DNA of 64,000 nt from positions 372,001 to 436,000 of the forward strand of contig NZ_FNCJ01000005.1 of NCBI RefSeq assembly GCF_900100735.1, in the 5' to 3' direction. Origin of the DNA: Paraburkholderia phenazinium. Lineage in GTDB: Bacteria; Pseudomonadota; Gammaproteobacteria; Burkholderiales; Burkholderiaceae. Positions 35,457-43,857 of this stretch are shown piece after piece; position 1 is the stretch's first letter, and the number at the start of each line of letters is the position of its first letter. Both the position numbers and the translations under genes were made by a program. The notes beneath the pieces are model-generated. The model was not told where the DNA came from. It worked only from the letters and a program-made list of their open reading frames with translations, and did not search any database.

Positions 35457-36851
35457 ATGACACCTCATCTCGCCCTCGATCATCTCTGGACCGCGGCCGG
35501 CTGCGATGCCGCCGCGCTCGACGCCGTCACGCTGAGCGGCGACGATCCCGGTCTGCCCTCCGTCTACCGGGTCGGCACCCTCGCCACGGCCACGACTGCC
35601 GCCGTGGGCCTGGCCGCCGCCGAATGCTTCCGCCTGCGCACCGGTTGCCGGCAACGCGTCGAGGTGGATGCGCGGCGCGCGCTGGCGGCGTTTCGCAGCG
35701 AGCGCTATCTGCGCATCGACGACGGCCCGCCGCCCGCCTTGCGCGATCCGGTGATGGGCTTCTATGCGACGCGCGATGGCCGCTGGATCCAGTTGCACAC
35801 CAATTTCCCGCATCATCTGGCCGGCATCCTCAAGGTGCTGGGTTGTGCCAACGATCCCACCGCGGTGGCCGAGGCGATTCGCGGCTGGGATGGCGCGGTG
35901 CTCGATCAGACGCTCGCCGACGCGGGACTGTGCGCCGCGCTGATCCGCTCGCCGCGCGAATGGGCGGCGCTCGAACAGGCGCAGGCGATTGCCAATTTGC
36001 CGCTGTTCGAGATCACCCGCATCGGCGACGCGCCTCCCGAGCCCGCCGGACGCGGCGGCGCGGACCGGCCGTTGGCCGGCGCGCGGGTGCTGGATCTGTC
36101 GCGCATCATTGCGGGGCCGGTGGCGGGGCGCGCGCTGGCGCAGCACGGCGCCCAGGTGCTGCTGATCAACGGCCCGCATTTACCGAATATCGCGCCGCTC
36201 GTGATCGACAACGGGCGCGGCAAGCGCTCCGCCACGCTCGATCTGCGCGACGCGGCCGGCGTCGCCCACCTGCGTGCGCTGGTGGGCGACGCCGACGTGT
36301 TTCTGCAGGCTTACCGGCCGGGGGCGCTCGCCGCGCGCGGTTTTGCACCTGAAGCGTTAGCCCAGGTGCGGCCTGGGATCGTGTACGTGTCGATTTCCGC
36401 GTATAGCCACGCGGGACCGTGGGCGCAGCGGCGCGGCTTCGACAGTCTGGTGCAGTCCGCGAGCGGCATTGCCTGGACCGAGAGCCGTGCGGCGCAGAGC
36501 GACGGGCCAAAGCATCTGCCGTGTCAGGCGCTCGATCATGCCACCGGCTATCTGGCCGCGTTCGGCGCGATGGTCGCGCTGGCGCGGCGGGCTACCGAAG
36601 GTGGAAGCTGGCACGTGCGGCTGTCGCTGGCGCAGACTGGGCGCTGGCTGCAATCGATGGGGCAGATCGAGGACGGCTGGCGTGTACCGGAGGTTCGGGC
36701 CGAGGACGTCCAGGATTGCATGGAGACGGTCGCTTCACCGTTTGGCCGGGTGCGCGGGACCTTGCCCGCCGAGCGCCTGTCGGAGACGCCGCCGTTTTAT
36801 GGCCGCCCGCCGGCGCCGATCGGCACGGACGAGGCATGCTGGGAGAGTTGA
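35457..36851 (+). CDS. family III CoA-transferase (CaiB/BaiF-like)
   Basis: 464 residues. Type III CoA-transferases move CoA between carboxylic acids through an aspartyl-CoA intermediate. Family segments are visible in the second half: LAGARVLDLSRIIAGPVAGRALAQHGAQVLLI, IDNGRGKRSATLDLRD, YRPGALAARGF, GIVYVSISAYSHAGPW and ALDHATGYLAAFGAMVAL. The first ~200 residues show the N-terminal/C-terminal swap typical of some members (GFYATRDGRWIQLHTNFPHHL). The usual catalytic Asp cannot be placed with confidence. It is divergent from the HTH-citrate synthase gene and probably co-regulated with it. Confidence 0.82.
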   Translation: MTPHLALDHLWTAAGCDAAALDAVTLSGDDPGLPSVYRVGTLATATTAAVGLAAAECFRLRTGCRQRVEVDARRALAAFRSERYLRIDDGPPPALRDPVMGFYATRDGRWIQLHTNFPHHLAGILKVLGCANDPTAVAEAIRGWDGAVLDQTLADAGLCAALIRSPREWAALEQAQAIANLPLFEITRIGDAPPEPAGRGGADRPLAGARVLDLSRIIAGPVAGRALAQHGAQVLLINGPHLPNIAPLVIDNGRGKRSATLDLRDAAGVAHLRALVGDADVFLQAYRPGALAARGFAPEALAQVRPGIVYVSISAYSHAGPWAQRRGFDSLVQSASGIAWTESRAAQSDGPKHLPCQALDHATGYLAAFGAMVALARRATEGGSWHVRLSLAQTGRWLQSMGQIEDGWRVPEVRAEDVQDCMETVASPFGRVRGTLPAERLSETPPFYGRPPAPIGTDEACWES

Positions 36852-36866
36852 CGCGGCCCCACCTCG

Positions 36867-37613
36867 TTACTTGCGCAACTCGGCGACGAAGTCGTAGTAA
36901 TCGTTGCGGCAATAGGTATCGGTCAACTCGATCGCGCGCTGATCGGCCGTATAGCCGACGCGCGTGATCAGCAGTAGCGCCTCGTTGGGCGCAATGCTCA
37001 TCTGCTGTGCGATCTCGTCGCTCGCGTTGACGGCGCGAAAGTGCTGCAGGGCGCGCACGATCCCGAGGCCGCGCTGTTCGAGGTAGCTGTAGAGCGAATC
37101 GCCGATGGCCTGCGGATCGGGAATCACCGCGGCCGGGAAGGTCGAGTTCTCAACCGCCATCACGATGCCGTCCGCGAGGCGCAGACGCCGCAGGCGCGTG
37201 ACCGCGGCGGCCGGCGACAATCCCAGTTGAATCACTTCGTCGCGATTGGCGGGCACGATCTCGCGCGAAAGCCATTGCGAACTCGGACTGAAACCACGCC
37301 GCCGCAGCATTTCGCTGAAGCTCGACAGGCGCGAGAGCGGGTCTTCATAGCGCGGCGTAATGAAGCTGCCTGCGCCCTGAGTGCGGCGGATCAAACCCTG
37401 TTCGACCAGCAGCGCGATCGCCTTGCGTGCGGTGATCCGCGAGACGCCGAGCGCGTCCGACAGCACCCGCTCGGACGGCAGCGCCTCGCCTGCGTTCCAG
37501 CGGTTTTCATGAATCGCGTTGCCGAGCTTGCGAGCGAGTTGCAGATAAAGCGGCGTATCGTTTTCCGGGTCCGGGCGCAGGTCGCGCCAGCGGTCTTCCG
37601 AGGCAGAGTTCAT
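36867..37613 (-). CDS. GntR/HutC family regulator with UTRA domain
   Basis: 248 residues. Winged-helix DNA-binding domain at residues ~15-85 (PLYLQLARKLGNAIHENRW, LPSERVLSDALGVSRITARKAIALL, GAGSFITPRYEDPL), then a UTRA ligand-binding domain (FSEMLRRRGFSPSSQWLSREIV, RRLRLADGIVMAVENSTFP, LLITRVGYTADQRAIELTDTYCR). Resembles regulators of amino-sugar or histidine use, but no such genes are nearby. ATG at 37613 is the domain start. It is divergent from an aldo/keto reductase, its only evident candidate target besides itself. Confidence 0.88.
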   Translation of the reverse strand: MNSASEDRWRDLRPDPENDTPLYLQLARKLGNAIHENRWNAGEALPSERVLSDALGVSRITARKAIALLVEQGLIRRTQGAGSFITPRYEDPLSRLSSFSEMLRRRGFSPSSQWLSREIVPANRDEVIQLGLSPAAAVTRLRRLRLADGIVMAVENSTFPAAVIPDPQAIGDSLYSYLEQRGLGIVRALQHFRAVNASDEIAQQMSIAPNEALLLITRVGYTADQRAIELTDTYCRNDYYDFVAELRK

Positions 37614-37807
37614 GTGGCAGACGCAAGAAGGGCAAGCGGCAATTCTATGACATTGGCGCGCCGTGTTATAGCGGGCTTTTGCCTGGAGGGCGATTTCGCC
37701 CTGCTGCTGGGGATAAACTGGCAGCGCAACCGGCCATGCGGGGTCCGCGAGCGGCTGTCCGTAAGCGGCTATCCGTACACGGCCCTCCACAACCGAAGGA
37801 AGAAAAC

Positions 37808-38653
37808 ATGACGACCGGCATCGCCACTGTGAGCTTGCCCGACGGCGAGCGCATCCCGAAGCTGGGTCAGGGCACCTGGGAGATGGGCGAGCAACCCGCG
37901 CGGCGCGCCGCCGAAATCGCGGCGTTGCGCGCTGGCGTCGAACTTGGCATGACGCTGATCGATACCGCCGAGATGTACGGCGACGGCGCCACGGAAACCC
38001 TGCTCGGCGAGGCGCTCGCTGGCTTGCGCGAGCGTGTGTTTCTCGTCAGCAAGGTGTATCCCCACAACGCCAGCCGCCGCGGCGTGCAGGCGGCCTGCGA
38101 AAAGAGCCTGAAACGCCTGAAGACCGACCGGCTCGATCTGTACCTGCTGCATTGGCGCGGTTCGGTGCCGCTGGAAGATACGGTTGAAGGCTTCGAAGCC
38201 CTGCGCCGGGCCGGCAAGATTCGCCACTGGGGCGTCAGCAATTTCGACACCGAGGATATGGAAGAACTGATCTCGACGCCGGGCGGCGAGGCCTGCGCGA
38301 CCAATCAGATTCTGTATAACGTCGTGCGGCGCGGGCCGGAGTTCGATCTGTTGCCTTGGCTTGCGGCGCGGAACATGCCGGCCATGGCATACAGCCCGGT
38401 GGATCACGCTCGCTTGCCGAAACGCTCGCCGCTCGACGACATTGCCGATGCGCGTGGTGTCTCGGTGTTTCAGGTGGCGTTGGCGTGGGCGTTGCGGCAG
38501 CCGGGCGTGTTCGCGATTCCGAAAGCGGGGCGCATCGAGCATGTGCGCGACAACCATCGAGCGTTAGAACTGCACCTGAGTGCCGACGACTGCGCGGCTA
38601 TCGATGCCTACTTCAGAGCGCCGCGCAGCAAGCGGCCGCTCGAGATGCTTTGA
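37808..38653 (+). CDS. aldo/keto reductase
   Basis: 281-residue NADPH-dependent oxidoreductase with a TIM-barrel fold. The catalytic tetrad is visible: Asp in IDTAEMYG with the Tyr of the same motif, Lys in LVSKVYP and His in LYLLHWRG. GVSNFD and the C-terminal cofactor site (AIPKAGRIEHVRDN) are also present. The family reduces small carbonyls such as methylglyoxal or 2,5-diketogluconate; the substrate here is unknown. It is divergent from the GntR gene. Confidence 0.9.
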   Translation: MTTGIATVSLPDGERIPKLGQGTWEMGEQPARRAAEIAALRAGVELGMTLIDTAEMYGDGATETLLGEALAGLRERVFLVSKVYPHNASRRGVQAACEKSLKRLKTDRLDLYLLHWRGSVPLEDTVEGFEALRRAGKIRHWGVSNFDTEDMEELISTPGGEACATNQILYNVVRRGPEFDLLPWLAARNMPAMAYSPVDHARLPKRSPLDDIADARGVSVFQVALAWALRQPGVFAIPKAGRIEHVRDNHRALELHLSADDCAAIDAYFRAPRSKRPLEML

Positions 38654-38747
38654 GCGGCGGCGGTTACTGCTGTTGTCATGCTTCAAGCGCCGACGCGGCC
38701 GGGTTGCATGGCGCGCGCCGGGTGCCGTCTTGAGCGCGCCGCGGCGC

Positions 38748-39212
38748 TCAGTTGCAGGCGTGATGCGAGTGGACTGAGCCGAGCACCGCGACCTCGGCGT
38801 GCGTGCGCCTGAGCGACTCTTCGCTCACCTGAGCAGCATCGCCGACAAAGTCGTCGACGATCGAGGACACCTGAACGTTACGCAGACACAGCGAGACGCG
38901 CTGGGTTTCGTTGGCCGGCAGCGAGGCGCGCTGGCCGAGGAACAGCACGCCGTATTGATAGCCATGGATAATGCCGCGTATCGCGCCGACACATTCACCT
39001 TGCGCCACGTTATCGGCCTTCTGCTTGCAGACCTGCATCAGCGACCAGGCGGAGAAGGAGGGATCGACGGGAGGGGCGGCCTGTGCCTGGGCCTGCTGTT
39101 GAGCCTGCTGGTCAGCAGTCTGTGCGTGTGCCAGCGTGGCGAAGCCGAATGCTGCTGCCATTAGCAGGCCGGTGGCTGCTCGCGCTGCGGTGCGGGGGAC
39201 GTTTGGTTGCAT
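38748..39212 (-). CDS. Rap1a/Tai-like secreted protein
   Basis: 154 residues with a signal peptide (cleavage near ATLAHA|Q) and a Gln/Ala-rich linker. The domain after about residue 55 resembles Rap1a/Tai immunity proteins: SLMQVCKQKADNVAQGECVGAIRGIIHGYQY and a later Cys in SLCLRNVQ. Three to four conserved-type cysteines suggest disulphides in the periplasm. Tai proteins neutralise type VI amidase effectors, but no effector is present here, so a different role is quite possible. The start follows a GAGGG motif that is buried in an inverted repeat (39221-39255). Confidence 0.6.
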   Translation of the reverse strand: MQPNVPRTAARAATGLLMAAAFGFATLAHAQTADQQAQQQAQAQAAPPVDPSFSAWSLMQVCKQKADNVAQGECVGAIRGIIHGYQYGVLFLGQRASLPANETQRVSLCLRNVQVSSIVDDFVGDAAQVSEESLRRTHAEVAVLGSVHSHHACN

Positions 39213-39220
39213 GTTGTGGT

Positions 39221-39255
39221 GCCCTCATATCGAACGTTGAATCTGATATGAGGGC
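39221..39255 (-). promoter_or_regulatory. inverted repeat covering the ribosome binding site of the Tai-like gene
   Basis: GCCCTCATATC (39221-39231) is perfectly repeated inverted as GATATGAGGGC (39245-39255) around a 13-base loop. On the minus strand the purine-rich GAGGGC before the ATG at 39212 lies within the stem, so the mRNA hairpin could control translation; it could equally be an operator. Confidence 0.6.
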
Positions 39256-39462
39256 ATTGATGCTGTTTGGTTCCTGCTGGATAGGGGCATTGCTGTACTT
39301 CTCTTGACCCAGATGTGCTGCTGCTGCTGCGGGTCCCGGCTTTGGCGGTGACGCTCGACCGGGGGATCGAGACGCCACCGCCGACGCTTGCCGGGAGGGG
39401 CCGCCGCGACGGGGCACGACACGCGGGGGAGGGAACGGCTCGGGGGCGCCGTCCCCCTGGGT

Positions 39463-40338
39463 CTAATGCCCATTACCGCCGTTGCCGTTACCGCCGCCAC
39501 TGCCGCTTCCACCCTTGCCTCCGTGGCCGCCGTTGCCGAAGCCGCCGCCAAGGCCTCCGCCGAAGCCACCACCGAAGCCACCGCCAAAACCGCCGGCAGG
39601 ACCACTGCCGCAACCGCAACCGCTGCTACCGCCGCCGGGGCCACTGCCGCCAGGGCCACCGCCATTACCACCGCCGTTACCACCGCCGTTACCACCGCCG
39701 TTACCACCGCCGTTACCACCGCCGTTACCACCACCGTTACCACCACCGTTGCCGCCGCCGTTACCACCGCCGTTTCCGCCGCCGTTTCCGCCGCCGTTAC
39801 CACCACCGTTGCCACCGCCGTTGCCACCGCCGTTGCCACCACCGCCGTTACCACCGCCGTTGCCGCCGCCGCTACCACTTCCACCGCCCTTCCCATTAGC
39901 GCTCGAGCCACCAGCACCGGGACTGGCCCCGCCGCTTGGCCCGGTGCCCGTATCGGCTCCTACCCCGCTTGGCCCGGTTCCGCCGCTGGCGTTCGCACCA
40001 GCGCTCGCGCTGCCGGTACCGCCACGCGGATGTGTCACGCAGTTTCCTGAGTTGTCGCCGCGGCATTCCTGAATCTGGAAGATCGCCGCTGCATCGTCAG
40101 CCGCAGTGGCTGCGTAAGCAGCGGGGCTGGTTGCCGACTCGTCGTCCTGCGCGAGCTGGGTCGCCGCAGACGCACCGCTGGCGGGCAACGGAGCACCCGC
40201 TGCAACCGCCAGCCTCACGCCATCATCAGTGGGCGCCGCATAAGCGCCCTGCGTCGCCAGCAACCCCACGCCAGCAGCCACGACTGCAAACCCTCTGACA
40301 ATCCCGTAGCAGTACTTATCTAATATTGTGGTTTTCAT
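39463..40338 (-). CDS. secreted glycine-asparagine repeat protein
   Basis: 291 residues. It starts with a signal peptide (GFAVVAAGVGLLATQGAYA), then ~75 residues of Ala/Asp-rich unique sequence with two cysteines (IQECRGDNSGNCVTHP), a Gly/Ser region, about 17 NGGG repeats, a Cys-containing GSSGCGCGS segment and a GFGGG-type tail. Glycine-rich repeats of this type occur in adhesive or structural surface proteins; no known function can be assigned. The signal and unique segments argue that it is real despite the low complexity. It is on the same strand as the Tai-like gene, 250 bases upstream. Confidence 0.65.
   Translation of the reverse strand: MKTTILDKYCYGIVRGFAVVAAGVGLLATQGAYAAPTDDGVRLAVAAGAPLPASGASAATQLAQDDESATSPAAYAATAADDAAAIFQIQECRGDNSGNCVTHPRGGTGSASAGANASGGTGPSGVGADTGTGPSGGASPGAGGSSANGKGGGSGSGGGNGGGNGGGGNGGGNGGGNGGGNGGGNGGGNGGGNGGGNGGGNGGGNGGGNGGGNGGGNGGGNGGGNGGGPGGSGPGGGSSGCGCGSGPAGGFGGGFGGGFGGGLGGGFGNGGHGGKGGSGSGGGNGNGGNGH
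39660..39875. repeat. 12-bp tandem repeat array encoding NGGG
   Basis: About 17 copies of a 12-bp unit close to ACCACCGCCGTT (plus strand), with scattered synonymous changes. It is inside the glycine-rich gene and every unit is in frame, so slippage would only change protein length. Confidence 0.9.
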
Positions 40339-40855
40339 GACTTCTCTCCCGAGGAAACGCCAGCGCCTCGCCGCCGTCGTCTCTCAAGCTATGCTTTCCG
40401 CAATGGGCCTGTCGAGCCGCGGGCCTCATCGCTTCCCCGAGTTCGCTCTGCGCGCCGCGTGCCTCTCTAATGCACGCGATGTGCGCGAAACGGTGTCACC
40501 GTTTTGCCGATCCTTCGTGGCTCCGGCTCGTGTGATTGATTCCCCCTCCCTCACGCGAGATGGCGGACGCGTCGGTTGCCCGCGCGTAGGCCGCGCGCGA
40601 TGTCGACGGTGCGCAGGGGGTCGTGCTGGTCCATTCGTATGGAGGTCAGTGCGACGCTGCGTGCACGCGGCTGGATCGCTCAACGCGGGCCGGATACCGC
40701 TTCTTCTATAGCGATATCCATGCCATTGGCCGCAAAGGCCCGTCCAATGTGGCATCTGTGTGACGGCCCGGATGTGGCGCGCGGCGAATCGACGGAAAAC
40801 GTTTCGCACATGAAACGTGCGCAGCGGGTTCGCGTGTGTGCGGCCCGACGCCGAA
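40339..40855. other. intergenic region with a possible hydrolase remnant
   Basis: 517 bases without an intact gene. In one plus-strand frame, 40603-40641 reads DVDGAQGVVLVHSYGG, like the nucleophile elbow of alpha/beta hydrolases (VLVGHSYGG), but the frame is stopped a few codons before by TAG and the rest does not match. It may be the debris of a deleted hydrolase gene. Confidence 0.3.
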
Positions 40856-42997
40856 TCAAGCCTCGTGCGGCGCGTCGCCGGCGGCCTCGCTGTGGGCGGC
40901 GCACTTCACGCCCTGCAGCGTGCGCAGGTCTTCGATGGGGATGTGGCAGCGAATCCGATGACCATCGCCCGCCTCGGCGAAGGGCGGGTCCTGCTCTTCG
41001 CAGACAGCACCCAGCTTGCGTGGGCAGCGCGTGTGGAACACGCAGCCTGAAGGCGGCGCGGCTGCACTCGGCATTTCGCCGGACAGGCGGATGCGCTCGC
41101 CGCGCGCAGGTTCGCCGAGCGCGGGCGCAGAAGACAATAGCGCCTCGGTGTAGGGATGGTGCGGGCCGTCGAAGACGGCGGCGGCCGGGCCGATTTCGAG
41201 CAGTCGTCCGAGGTACAGCACGGCGATGCGATCGGACAGGTAGCGCACCACGTGCAGATCGTGCGAGATGAACACGTAGCTCACGCCGCGTTCGCGCTGC
41301 AGATCGGCAAGCAGGTTGAGGATCGAGGCCTGCACCGAGACGTCGAGTGCAGAGGTTGGCTCGTCGCAGACCACCACGCGCGGTTCGCCGGCGAAGGCGC
41401 GGGCAATCGCGACACGCTGCTTGAGGCCGCCCGACAATTGCCGCGTGCGGGCGCCGAGATAGCGATCCGGCAAGCGCACCGCGGCGGCCAGCGCCGCGAG
41501 CCGTTCGTCCTGCGCGGTTCCGCGCAACGCGGCGAGCCGCGACAGCGCCCGGCCGATCAGCCGCTTCACCGAGTGCGAGCGGTTGAGTGCCGAGTCCGGG
41601 TTCTGGAATACGATCTGCAGCGATTTGACCTGCTCGTCGTTGCGGCTCGTCACGCGCGCCGGCAGCGGTGCGCCGTCGAGTTCGAGGACACTGCCGGCGT
41701 CCGGCGAGAGCAGGCCGAGCATCAGTTTGGCGAGCGTTGTCTTGCCGCTGCCCGATTCGCCCACGAGGCCGAGTGTTTCGCCGCTCGCCAGATCGAGCGA
41801 GACGTCGTCGACCGCCCGCAGCGCGACGCCGCTTACGTGGAAGGTCTTCGAGACCCGTTCGGCGCGCAGCACGAGCGCGCTAGGCGCTGCGGCATCGGCA
41901 GGCGAAGCGCCATCAGCGCCGCTGCGCGGTGTGGGCGCTTCGGTGCTGGTGCGCGGCAATTCCATGGCGCGTTCGTGATAGTGGCAGCGCGACATCTGAT
42001 CGCCATGCGCCCCGGCGACGCGATGCGGCGGCGGAGCCTCGCGCCGGCAGCGCTCGTCGGCGAGACGGCAGCGGTCTGCGTAGATGCAGCCCTGCGTCAC
42101 CGAGCCGGGCGCGGGCAATTGCCCCGCGATCGTGTCGAGCCGTTCGTGCTCCTTGCTGCGGCCGGAGGTCGGCAGGCAGCGCAGCAAGCCGACCGTGTAG
42201 GGGTGGCGCGGCCGTGCGAACACGTCCTCGGTTGCGCCTTCTTCCACCAGCTTGCCCGCATACAGCACGCCGACGCGCTCGCACATGCGCCCGATCACCG
42301 CGAGGTTGTGGCTGATGAAGAGCACGGCGGTGCCGAGTTCCTTGCGCAACTGCGCGACGAGATCCAGCACTTCGGCCTCGACCGTGGCGTCGAGTCCGGT
42401 GGTGGGTTCGTCGAGAATCAGCAAGGCAGGGTTCGACGCGAGCGCCATCGCGATCACGACGCGTTGCTGCATGCCCCCCGACAACTGATGAGGATAGCTA
42501 TCCATCACCCGTTCCGGGGCTGAAATGCGCACGCGCTGCAGCATCTCCAGCGTGCGCGCGAGCGCCTCGCTGCGGCTGGCGCCGGCCGCTTCGAAGGCCT
42601 CGGCGACCTGGCGCGCAATCGTCATCGAAGGATTGAGCGCTCGCCCTGGGTCCTGGTAGACCATCGAAATCGCGGTGGCGCGCATCGTGCGCAACGCGTC
42701 GGCGTCGAGCGCCTGCACGTCCTGTCCGGCAATCAGGATCTTGCCGGCCTTGACCTTGCCGTTGCGCGGCAGGTAGCGCAAGGTCGCCATCGCCACGGTC
42801 GACTTGCCGCAACCCGATTCGCCCACGAGGCCATACGCCTCGCCACGCCGCACGCGGAACGATACGTCGTGCAGGACTTCGCGGTCGCGCCCGCGAATCC
42901 GGTAGGTGACCGTGAGGCCGACCACTGTCAGCGCGTCGGTGCGGTCGCTCTTCGAGACGTCGAAGGCGGGGAACGAGGCGGGAGGCGGGCCGTTCAT
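40856..42997 (-). CDS. dual-ATPase subunit of peptide-type ABC importer
   Basis: 713 residues comprising two fused ATPases of the Opp/Dpp D and F type. The first has Walker A GESGCGKST, signature LSGGMQQRV and Walker B LLILDEPTTGLD. The second has GESGSGKTT, LSGGLKQRV and VVVCDEPTSALD. Each is followed by the oligopeptide-type C-terminal Cys motif (CIYADRCRLADERC; CVFHTRCPRKLGAVC). The start overlaps the upstream permease stop by four bases. It drives import of the ligand bound by the protein encoded at 44902-46566. Confidence 0.95.
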   Translation of the reverse strand: MNGPPPASFPAFDVSKSDRTDALTVVGLTVTYRIRGRDREVLHDVSFRVRRGEAYGLVGESGCGKSTVAMATLRYLPRNGKVKAGKILIAGQDVQALDADALRTMRATAISMVYQDPGRALNPSMTIARQVAEAFEAAGASRSEALARTLEMLQRVRISAPERVMDSYPHQLSGGMQQRVVIAMALASNPALLILDEPTTGLDATVEAEVLDLVAQLRKELGTAVLFISHNLAVIGRMCERVGVLYAGKLVEEGATEDVFARPRHPYTVGLLRCLPTSGRSKEHERLDTIAGQLPAPGSVTQGCIYADRCRLADERCRREAPPPHRVAGAHGDQMSRCHYHERAMELPRTSTEAPTPRSGADGASPADAAAPSALVLRAERVSKTFHVSGVALRAVDDVSLDLASGETLGLVGESGSGKTTLAKLMLGLLSPDAGSVLELDGAPLPARVTSRNDEQVKSLQIVFQNPDSALNRSHSVKRLIGRALSRLAALRGTAQDERLAALAAAVRLPDRYLGARTRQLSGGLKQRVAIARAFAGEPRVVVCDEPTSALDVSVQASILNLLADLQRERGVSYVFISHDLHVVRYLSDRIAVLYLGRLLEIGPAAAVFDGPHHPYTEALLSSAPALGEPARGERIRLSGEMPSAAAPPSGCVFHTRCPRKLGAVCEEQDPPFAEAGDGHRIRCHIPIEDLRTLQGVKCAAHSEAAGDAPHEA

Positions 42998-43857
42998 CGG
43001 TCGAGCACGCCTTGTACGCTATCGGCGATCAGATTCACGCCCACCACTAGCGAAGCGATGGCGGTGGCGTCGAACACGACAGTCCACCAGGCGCCGCCGG
43101 CCATCAGCGTGTACGACTCGGACAAGGCCAGGCCCCAATCCGCCGATGGCGGCTGGATGCCGAAGCCGAGAAACGACAGCGTGGCCACCGCGAAGATCGC
43201 ATAGCCGAGGCGCACCGTGGCTTCGACGATGATGGGCGGCAGCACGTTCGGCAGGATCTCCGCAAACATGATGTAGGGCGCGCGTTCGCCGCGCAGTTGC
43301 GCCGCGGCGACGTAGTCGAGATGGCGTTCGGCGAATACCGCGGCGCGCACCGTGCGTGCCGTGATCGGCGTGAAGGTGATGCCGATCACCAGAATCACGG
43401 TGAAGTTCGACGCGCCCACAGCGGCCAGCGCGAGCAGGGCGACGATCACGAGCGGCAGCGCGAGGACTGCGTCGATCGCGCGTCCCACCACGTTGTCGAC
43501 CCAGCCTTCGAAGTAGCCGACCACGAGGCCGAGAGCGGTGCCCGCCACGGTGCCGAGCAGCGTGGCGAGCGGTGCGATGGTGAGAATGTCGCGCGCGCCG
43601 ACGATCACGCGCGAGAACACATCGCGGCCGAGCTGATCGGTGCCGAACCAGTGCGTATGGTCGGGCGGCATCAGCGAATTGAGCGGATCGGAGGCATAGG
43701 CGTCGAGCGGCGCGATCCACGTTCCGGCAATCGCGCAGACCACCCACCACAGCACGATCACCACGCCGACCACGAAGGTGGGCGAGCGCAGCAATACGCG
43801 CAACTGATCGAAGCGGGGTTCGTGCGTTTGAGGAGTGGCTGGAACGATCGTGCTCAT
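42994..43857 (-). CDS. ABC importer permease, DppC-like
   Basis: 287-residue inner-membrane permease of the BPD_transp_1 family with an N-terminal OppC-type helix and about six membrane segments. The characteristic HWFGTDQLGRDVFSRVIVGAR motif and the cytoplasmic EAA-like loop (LRGERAPYIMFAEILPNVLPPIIV) are visible. It overlaps the next and the previous genes by four bases each, so the operon is tightly coupled. Confidence 0.93.
   Translation of the reverse strand: MSTIVPATPQTHEPRFDQLRVLLRSPTFVVGVVIVLWWVVCAIAGTWIAPLDAYASDPLNSLMPPDHTHWFGTDQLGRDVFSRVIVGARDILTIAPLATLLGTVAGTALGLVVGYFEGWVDNVVGRAIDAVLALPLVIVALLALAAVGASNFTVILVIGITFTPITARTVRAAVFAERHLDYVAAAQLRGERAPYIMFAEILPNVLPPIIVEATVRLGYAIFAVATLSFLGFGIQPPSADWGLALSESYTLMAGGAWWTVVFDATAIASLVVGVNLIADSVQGVLDR

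Noticed and set aside
38748-39212. type VI secretion effector/immunity pair
   Set aside because: The protein is Tai-like, but no amidase effector or T6SS gene is in the window.
39660-39875. CRISPR-like array
   Set aside because: The units are contiguous 12-bp coding repeats without spacers.
39482-40072. 196-residue proline-rich open frame on the plus strand
   Set aside because: It is the complement of the glycine-repeat array; the minus-strand frame has a signal peptide and a unique N-terminal region, so that one is preferred.
41156-42523. 455-residue open frame antisense to the dual ATPase
   Set aside because: Its composition is that of an antisense shadow, and the opposite strand has full ABC motifs.
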